A stretch of DNA of 64,000 nt from Euclidia mi (taxonomy: Eukaryota > Arthropoda > Insecta > Lepidoptera > Erebidae), in assembly GCA_944739405.2 (NCBI GenBank), contig OX123182.2, positions 61,259,183 to 61,323,182 of the forward strand. Reading direction: 5' to 3'. Both the position numbers and the translations under genes were made by a program. The notes beneath the pieces are model-generated. The model searched no databases. It saw only the letters and a list, made by a program, of their open reading frames with translations, and was not told where the DNA came from. This document shows, one piece after another, positions 57,853 through 64,000 of the stretch (its first letter is position 1; every line of letters begins with the position of its first letter).

Positions 57853-58695
57853 CCCTAGAACCCTACATGGGGTGCAGGTGCACCCCACACCGATTTGTTT
57901 TCTAAATATCTCAATTTCTTTAATATCCACGGATTCGCGCGTCGGAGTATTTTAGTTTGGTGTCAACCGCTCGCGTTACGTCAATACCGTGACGAGGGAC
58001 CGCGTTGTGTGGTCGCCTGTATAAGTGCTGTGGGGTACGCCAGTACCCCAGTGTAGTAAAATCGTAAAATTATTTATTTATTACGATTGATGCATTTATA
58101 TGTAATAAATTATAAAATTTGATTATTTATTAAAACAATAGTCTTATATGAATTAAATACAGATATTTTTAGATATTATGAAGGTAAAATTCAATGAAGT
58201 TTATTTAATTTGTTTCGGATGGCTGTCAGAGGTTTGAATTACAAAGAAATAAGCTCTATTCTAGACCACAAATCTGGCGAGGAAGAAATAGAAGTTGGGA
58301 CCAGTTGTAATTCCTGGGTTCTTTACCACTTGTAAAGAACCCAGGAATTAATCATCCATCAAAATCAAATAATAAACCAAATATATAGTTTCAGCAGACA
58401 GTTTTGTAATTAGGTTTGGAACTGATACATGAACATTTGGAGGACCGTTACCGGATGCCCACTTAATCCATTGCAGTGATCCTCAAAAAGGACCAAATCC
58501 TATAAGCGCTGTTGCTCAAAACTACATTTAACTTTGTGTAATAAGGCTGATTTGTGATCTGAAGTTACCGATTATGTTTAATAAAACGTATTTTCATGAA
58601 TTGTTTTTTTTATTTTAAGGATTACAGTCATTTTAGTATGGGGTGTTCTAGCACCCCAGTGTAACATGTGCGCCAAATAGTGTAGGATTTTACGG
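57853..58695 (+). mobile_element. piggyBac deletion derivative nested in the Harbinger element
   Basis: 843 bp between TTAA at 57849-57852 and TTAA at 58696-58699. The ends CCCTAGAACCCTACA and (complement) CCGTAAAATCCTACAC are imperfect TIRs; CCCTAGAA is typical of piggyBac. Inside, an N-terminal scrap (LNYKEISSILDHKSGEEE, about 58230) and a C-terminal Cys-containing scrap (KLHLTLCNKAD, about 58522) look like a transposase with the middle deleted. A short perfect hairpin (AATTCCTGGGTTCTTTACC around 58310-58350) marks the deletion point. Confidence 0.7.
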
Positions 58696-58735
58696 TTAAC
58701 AATAACACAAGTAGGTAATTTGTTATCAGTTATAT

Positions 58736-58808
58736 CATCATTATCATCATGTCAGCCTAGGGACGTCCACTGCTGGACATAGGCCTCCCCCTGCTGCGTC
58801 GTCCGGTC
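58736..58808 (-). mobile_element. RTE-2 3' stub, 9-bp TSD, nested
   Basis: 73 bp flanked by CAGTTATAT at 58727-58735 and 58809-58817. The minus strand reads GAGGCCTATGTCCAGCAGTG, then GATGATAATGATGAT, the end of RTE-2 with its tail. Extreme 5' truncation. Confidence 0.75.
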
Positions 58809-59043
58809 CAGTTATATAATTAAAGATAATTTTCGTCGCAAATGACAAGATGCCAACATCAGTGTGACAGTTCTTAAATGAAATTAGCCACTAAACAGCC
58901 GATTTTCGGTAATTAATTTTGACAGTTCTTAAATCATATTACTCGACAAATTTTTCGTTGTGCAAGACGCTAGTGGTGTTTAATATTTTTTTTCTCGTTA
59001 AATACATCTTAATTCAATTTAAGAATCGTTGTGCAAGTGGGCC

Positions 59044-59300
59044 TAAGAAGAGCAAATGACATTTTATTAAATAAACCACGAACAAATTACGGTAAAAAGT
59101 GTCTTATGTATAATGGTGCCAAATTATATAACAAATTACCGAACAACATCAAAGAGGCAAAAACTATGATTACTTTTAAAAAATTGCTAAAATTTAACTT
59201 ATTAAATAAATTATGAAGATAAAAAAAAAACAATTAAACATGATGTGTGTAAATTTAAACTAAAACAATGTCATAATATTTCACATATATAAAATACATA
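59044..59300 (+). pseudogene. LINE D C-terminus and 3' end
   Basis: LRRANDILLNKPRTNYGKKC, then YNKLPNNIKEAKTM and the stop at 59214-59216. This is the usual YNKLP C-terminal region of CR1/jockey-group ORF2 proteins. An A-rich 3' UTR follows. Its end is not marked clearly. Confidence 0.8.
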
Positions 59301-59562
59301 CTAATAAAAATAAAATACGCGTATCAATATAAACGGTTAAAATATAGTTAACGGTATCTATACTTAAATAACTTCAATTACATACTTAAATATATAATGT
59401 ATAAATACATAATTCTATATAAACAATATAGAAATAACGATGATATTATGTAAACAAATTTATTAGCAAAAAGAAGTTATAAAATAAATTTTAAATATTA
59501 ACTAAAATTAAAAGCAATCATACAAAAAGTTTATGATAAAATCTACTAATTATAAAAATGTA
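59301..59562. other. No gene; LINE D 3' UTR or flanking AT-rich DNA
   Basis: Extremely AT-rich. Nothing else seen. Confidence 0.4.
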
Positions 59563-59570
59563 GTCATCAC

Positions 59571-60688
59571 TAAACATCGTTATCGAGCGGGTCAAGGTCG
59601 TGGCATTCGACGCTAGGGTTGCCGCGCGTACCCATATAGCATGCACATATTTTTTAAATAATAGTTTAATGTTATTACTTGATATCTTTATGTAATTAGG
59701 AATCTATATTTCAATTTGTCCTTATTAAAATATCAAAATTAAATTATATTTTAAAAATCACTAGTAACTAAGTCAATACAAAATAATTAATGTAGGTTTT
59801 TCGTTAGAAATAATTTTGAAATAAAACACATAAATATTTTAACACATAAATAACTCAAACGTAACGACTCCGAAAGCAAGCACGTGGCCGACTGACTCAC
59901 AGACTAGGATCTGACTAGAGTCAGTTAACTTTAGTGTTGCCAGTCTAAAGAAGTGATTGCCTTTAATAAATCTAAAAAAAGATTTAATTTACATATACAA
60001 TAAATTTTAATAATTGCTCTTGTGAATTTAGCCGCGGTGAAATGATTTATATTTTATATTACTAATAATTAATAGAACTGTAACATTATTTGTAAAAGTT
60101 TACGTTGTTAAATTTTTCAGTTAATGTTGCCAATCCTAAAAAAATATCAACACTTTAACTTTGCAAACGAAATATGAAATTAAATAATGGATAAAACATA
60201 ACAAAGACGTATTTATTTTAAAATTGTGAAATAATTTGAAAAGTTTATATTGTTAATTTTTCACTTAATGTTAGTGCTGCCAATTTTAAAAATATGTAAA
60301 CACTTTTTAACATTACAACAAAAATATGAAAGTAAAGAATAGATTAAAACATATTTTTAACATAGATGCTTGTTAAAAATTTGATCCAATATAATATGAC
60401 GATTGCGAAATAATTATTTAATATTTTTGAAAATAATTTCGCCTTAACTTTCAAATTACATTGAAGTAGGTAAGAGTAATTAGTGAAAAAGTTATTACAA
60501 TACGAAAAAAAATGCAATACTATATAGCTATACTTTAAAAAAAAACATTTAAAACTAAAATATATTTTAATTAAATAAAGGTATTGTACGATATAACAAA
60601 AGCTTATTAAATGTATGCACCTACGTGATGCATACGTATGACAACCCTGTCGCTGCCACCATTTTTACCCGCTTGATAACGATGTTTA
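59571..60688. mobile_element. MITE with 8-bp TSD (hAT-like), 1,118 bp
   Basis: The TIRs are TAAACATCGTTATCGAGCGG at the left and the complement of TAAACATCGTTATCAAGCGG at the right (one mismatch in about 22 bp). They are flanked by GTCATCAC at 59563-59570 and 60689-60696. The 8-bp TSD suits hAT, less likely P or Merlin. The interior is AT-rich with diverged tandem units of about 150 bp (TTTAC/ATGTTGTTAA, then TTGCCAAT..TAAAAA, around 60100 and 60245). No transposase. Confidence 0.8.
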
Positions 60689-60696
60689 GTCATCAC

Positions 60697-61012
60697 GTTA
60701 CCCAAGCATGATTTTATCAAGTGCCGCTTCCAGTCGCGCGTGCTCTGTGTAATTCTAATGGAAGGTCTATGTCTGGTCGGTTTTAGTTTAATTGTATCTA
60801 CCCCACTTTATTTATTATTGTGGACCTTTTTTTACTGTGCGCCAAACAAAATGTGTAATATTATTGTGAACTTTCTCATGTAAGTGAATGTATAATTCTT
60901 ATGAGAAATAAATGTATCTCAAACCTCAATCCGTTAATCGTTAATTAACGAAGTTAACATTTCCACTAACGGATTAACTTTTAAGTTAACTTGAAAAGCT
61001 TATTCGCAAATG
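60697..61012. other. No gene; unrecognised
   Basis: Contains AATAAATGTATCTC near 60907 and an AT-rich palindromic stretch (CGTTAATTAACG at about 60940). Nothing more supported. Confidence 0.4.
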
Positions 61013-61552
61013 GTGCAATATCCTGGATGAGTCGTAGACAAGCTACAGTTTCACTGTCTACAAACAAAAATTACGGTAAAAAGTGTCTTATGTATAATGG
61101 TGCCAAATTATATAACAAATTACCGAACAACATCAAAGAGGCAAAAACTATGATTACTTTGTGCAATGTGCAATATCCTGGATGAGTCGTAGACAAGCTA
61201 CAGTTTCACTGTCTACAAATGAAGCCGAGATCGTAGCAGCGAGTGAAGCCGCTAAGGAGCTAAGTTGGTTAAGTCGCCTCTTCGGAAGTTTAACACAAGT
61301 TGAAGTACCGATACTTAAGGTTGATAATGAATCAGCAATCAAATTAGCTCACAATCCTGAATTTCACAAGAGAACCAAACACATTCGTGTTCGACATTTT
61401 TTTGTCAGAGAGATGTGCAAGAAGGTCTTATCGAAATCCGGAAATCAAGTTCTGCAGATCAGCTAGCTGATATCATGACCAAAGCAGTACCAAGACCAAG
61501 ACTGGTTCGGATTTGTGCTGAACTAGGGCTCTCACCTTTTTCTAAATTATGA
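61013..61552 (+). pseudogene. Ty1/copia Pol, C-terminal RNase H
   Basis: From 61168 the frame gives AISWMSRRQATVSLSTNEAE, AASEAAKELSWLSRLF, VDNESAIKLAHNPEFHKRTK and IRVRHFFVRE, the RNase H of Ty1/copia polyproteins. A frameshift near 61420 leads to SADQLADIMTKAVPRPR and LGLSPFSKL, with the stop at 61550-61552, the normal copia end. The first 52 bases (61013-61064) are a second copy of 61168-61219, separated by a LINE D patch. Everything upstream (gag, protease, integrase, RT) is absent. Confidence 0.85.
61068..61160 (+). repeat. 93-bp LINE D patch within copia sequence
   Basis: Matches 59084-59176 (AAATTACGGTAAAAAGTGTC to ACTATGATTACTTT) in the same orientation, with no difference I could see. 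It is flanked by 52-bp direct repeats of copia RNase H sequence. Confidence 0.85.
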
Positions 61553-61559
61553 GGGAAAG

Positions 61560-61812
61560 TGTTAGAGTAGTGTAGTTACTGGCCATTAAAAGAAAAAGTA
61601 AATTTTTAAATATATTGTGCGTGGAACTACCTACTGCTGACTTTGTCTTGTCAATAAAAAAAAATCATATTGTCGAAATTGTTTTCGTAAAATATTATAA
61701 ATAATCGTCCAAATTCGTATAATATTATCGTTAAAAAGGCCTTTCGCGAGTGAATAACAATAAAGCAAACTAGTGCATCGTATTTATATTATTTCTCTTA
61801 TATTTCCACATC
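61560..61812 (+). repeat. Probable copia 3' LTR
   Basis: A purine tract (GAGGGAAAG) directly after the Pol stop leads into TGTTAGAGTAGTGTAG at 61560, the expected PPT-TG start of a 3' LTR. The 3' limit is uncertain (ACATCA near 61812 is one candidate). No 5' LTR is in the window. Confidence 0.5.
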
Positions 61813-61889
61813 AACCAAGTGTTGTGAACAACGTTGCCACATAATATATGGACAAGCCGGTCACAAACTGGTAAGCGTTCAAAATACTC
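61813..61889. other. Short unassigned sequence
   Basis: Between the LTR-like region and the next SINE fragment. No motif. Confidence 0.3.
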
Positions 61890-62146
61890 TCTCTAATAAA
61901 TTATGCATCTCTAATCTCCAAATCCATGTATAGATCTGACATTGAATCCGGCGGTAAGTCCATACGAGGACTTGGAATACTATACAACGCTGGCCAGATG
62001 GATTGGAATAGGCTTGATATCAAGCTCGCCGGCGTTTCCCAGAGGTACTATTGGCTTAGTGTATCTTCCTTTGTCGCCTCTTACGACATCTCGTATGTAA
62101 AGGGGTGGTGACACCTCGTATTATTTTAATCCGTCACCACACGGAG
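61890..62146 (-). mobile_element. SINE-2 variant fused to a MITE half
   Basis: The complement starts TCCGTGTGGTGACGGAT at 62146 (the SINE-2 5' hairpin, with the partner GTCACCACCCC). It includes CCATCTGGCCAGCGTTGTAT near 62000. Beyond about 61960 it continues as ATTTGGAGATTAGAGATGCA, which is the repeat seen at 27965-28010. Confidence 0.5.
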
Positions 62147-63216
62147 AATTATTTTATAATAATTTAGTATACGGATAAATTCAGCGAATATTTATAATAG
62201 GCAAGACTGGTAGTTGTTACAATATAAACAAAATAAACGACTTAATGTACATTACCACTTCAGAAAGGCCGATCTGATTTTAATAAAGATTTGTAATTTT
62301 AGTTTAATTGGTGGATCAACATCCGACGGATGATCCAGAAATGCGGGCTAAACATTGTGGAATAGCTAGTAAATACATAACTAAATACTAGATTAGATTA
62401 ATGTGTACCTCTTAATTCCACAGCAATTCACAATTTGTATTCATGAGATTTATTATCCAACGATATCTATATTATCACCTAAAACAGGAAAACAAGAAAC
62501 TGAAAATAAGCAAACTGAGCCTGAAATTAAACCCAAAATACAAAACATATTTCCAACAAGGCTATTATTTTAATATAACTTTATAGCAACTTGTTAACAA
62601 GATCATTACAGAGCCAATCGTTAATCACACTAAAGCAAAGGGAAACGCTACAATAGGACGAAGGCTTTCTTGCGACTAAACGACATACATATTTTTGTAT
62701 TCTTGCGCTTTAGAAGATAACGTTTTGATTTGTGATGCTTATAGATATGAAGATGTGTATCGCATTGTTTTATTTTAATGTTTCTCATTTACTTTTTGTG
62801 TCTTCTTTGTAAAAATCCTTCCTTTGATCAGCCTTTTTATTTCTGCCACAGCTACACAACACAAACAGCTATCTTTTTAAAATAATTATATTTTTAAACT
62901 AAGATGATAATTATCGAATAATAAAAAAATAAGAAATATTATATCACGCTCATACATAATTAAATTTCTGAGGCAAAGTACATGACTGATTCAATAAATT
63001 AATAAGTATAAAACCGCATAAATAAATATCTACACTGAGTATTATAAGGCTGAAAAGTTTTTTTTAATGGACGTGTTAATCTCACGAAATACTATAATAA
63101 TATAGTCCGTTCATCGAGGGAGGCTATTTAAGCTAAGAAACCACACTCTGACAATGGTGCCGAGTAGTAGTAATAAATCGCGGGTGTAACCATACAGCTA
63201 ATCTGTATATTTAAAA
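62147..63216. other. No gene or recognised element
   Basis: About 1.07 kb of AT-rich DNA. No ORF with motifs, TIR pair or array. Confidence 0.45.
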
Positions 63217-63452
63217 CTAGCCGTTTCCCGCGGTTTCACCTGCGTCCTGAGGGAACTACTTCGCGTACCCGAAAAACCCAAATATCTTACGGACCCCTAT
63301 TTTTCCAAAATAAAATATAGCCTATGTTACTCGCAGATAGTGTAGCTTTCTAATGGTGAAAGAATTTAAAAAATCAGTTCAGTAGTTATTGAGTTTATCC
63401 ATTACAAACAAACAAAAATACAAAGTTTTCCTCTTTTTAATATTAGTGTAGA
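63217..63452 (-). mobile_element. Short Helitron, 236 bp
   Basis: On the minus strand it starts TCTACACTAATATTAAAAAG after A and ends GGGAAACGGCTAG before T. It contains GTTTGTAATGGATAAACTC. Its 3' part matches the plus-strand element at 11704-11995. Confidence 0.7.
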
Positions 63453-63464
63453 TAGTGTAAATGT

Positions 63465-63640
63465 AGATTTTCGCATTACTGATTAACTGACAGACAAGTT
63501 ACAGCCAAAACTATTATTTGAATATTAATTATAATTTTCAAAAAATAGATTTTTTTTCTGTAACTTTAACAGTATGTTACAAGAAGTCGAAATTCCCATG
63601 GGATCGGAAAGAAATGGTTAAATTAGAATAAAAAGAATTT
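63465..63640 (+). mobile_element. Diverged Helitron remnant
   Basis: CGCATTACTGATTAACTGAC, GTTACAGCCAAAACTATT and GAAATTCCCATGGGATCGG follow the order of 25977-26184 with many differences. Confidence 0.45.
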
Positions 63641-64000
63641 GCAACAGCAGCTGCAGAACTCTTCTAGTAAATTCTAAAAATGATTGCTGTCGACATTGTG
63701 ATTAATTTTAATTAAATTTCATATTACTCAAATTCAATATGTTACTGGAAGATGACCTCAATGAGTGCCATGTCCGAACAGCGCGCCGTCAGCATCTCAC
63801 TTGGTCTTCACAATGTGTTTAATATATAATATGTAGGTAATTCAGCAACGCTGATACTACTGAGCACACAAAAGACAACTTAGTTCAATAATTTCATCGA
63901 AATCGCAAAATATATAATATTGTCATCTGTTGAATCTCCTCATACAAGTTCTTTACAGGAATAGGGATAGACATTAGAAGACCAATTAATTCACCTAATA
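63641..64000. other. No gene or recognised element
   Basis: AT-rich end of the window. Nothing supported. Confidence 0.4.

Larger units (their letters stand above)
57507..59043. mobile_element. Harbinger-type element in LINE D, TAA TSD
   Basis: The TIRs GGCCCACTTGCGTAACG and the complement of GGCCCACTTGCACAACG are flanked by TAA at 57504-57506 and 59044-59046. Subterminal repeats (CTCTTGCACAACGAC at 57607 and CGTTGTGCAAGACGC at 58958) extend the symmetry. Without its two nested insertions it is about 600 bp, so it is non-autonomous. Confidence 0.75.

Overview
The window looks like insect, most likely lepidopteran (moth or butterfly), nuclear DNA. It is AT-rich and almost entirely made of transposable elements. 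The lepidopteran call is an inference: it rests on the mixture of short Helitron-like repeats with (GACT)n-rich ends, tRNA-derived SINEs that carry RTE-type LINE tails, jockey/CR1-group LINEs with short tandem-repeat 3' ends, and piggyBac relatives. I found no host protein-coding gene that I can support. Every coding stretch of any length is a transposon protein, usually broken.

Layout. 1-5.7 kb: the 3' end of a CR1/jockey-group LINE (A), apparently inserted into the ORF1 of a second one (B); B is inactivated by an endonuclease deletion, two TGA stops and a frameshift, and carries a 225-bp SINE with an 11-bp target-site duplication (TSD). 5.7-13.3 kb: non-coding repeats, including Helitron-like elements with internal minisatellites, a tRNA-headed SINE and a broken initiator-tRNA-like sequence. 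13.3-20.4 kb: a long minus-strand LINE (C) with both ORFs, cut in two by a 2.67-kb piggyBac element at TTAA. The insertion is so clean that the LINE reading frame is restored when it is removed in silico. 21-30 kb: a Harbinger-type MITE, truncated LINE ends, SINEs, a short Helitron and a truncated RTE copy.

30.9-50.2 kb is the most unusual part. A 5,386-bp segment (30932-36317) recurs as an almost identical reverse complement (38426-43811). The pairing sum is 74743 throughout, so there is no net indel, and the spacer is 2,108 bp. The right arm, a 585-bp orphan segment and the 5' half of an RTE element together sit inside the two halves of a Helitron-like repeat (38337 to about 45909). This makes a composite of about 7.6 kb with captured or template-switched sequence. 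The RTE half is itself an inverted copy of a full-length RTE (46696-50179) that has 12-bp TSDs.

52-59.3 kb: a LINE (D) holding a nearly full RTE of a second family (12-bp TSD) and a Harbinger-type element, which in turn holds a piggyBac deletion derivative and an RTE stub. 59.6-60.7 kb: a 1.1-kb MITE with 8-bp TSDs. 61-61.8 kb: the 3' end of a Ty1/copia element whose RNase H sequence carries a 93-bp patch of LINE D. The rest is Helitron and SINE debris.

Functionally these are mobile elements, not a pathway. The visible relationships are parasitic: SINEs share 3' tails with the two RTE families that probably mobilised them, and non-autonomous MITEs and Helitrons depend on transposases absent from this window. 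Motifs, TSDs and pairing arithmetic were read from the sequence by eye. Clade names were assigned from protein motifs without database searches.
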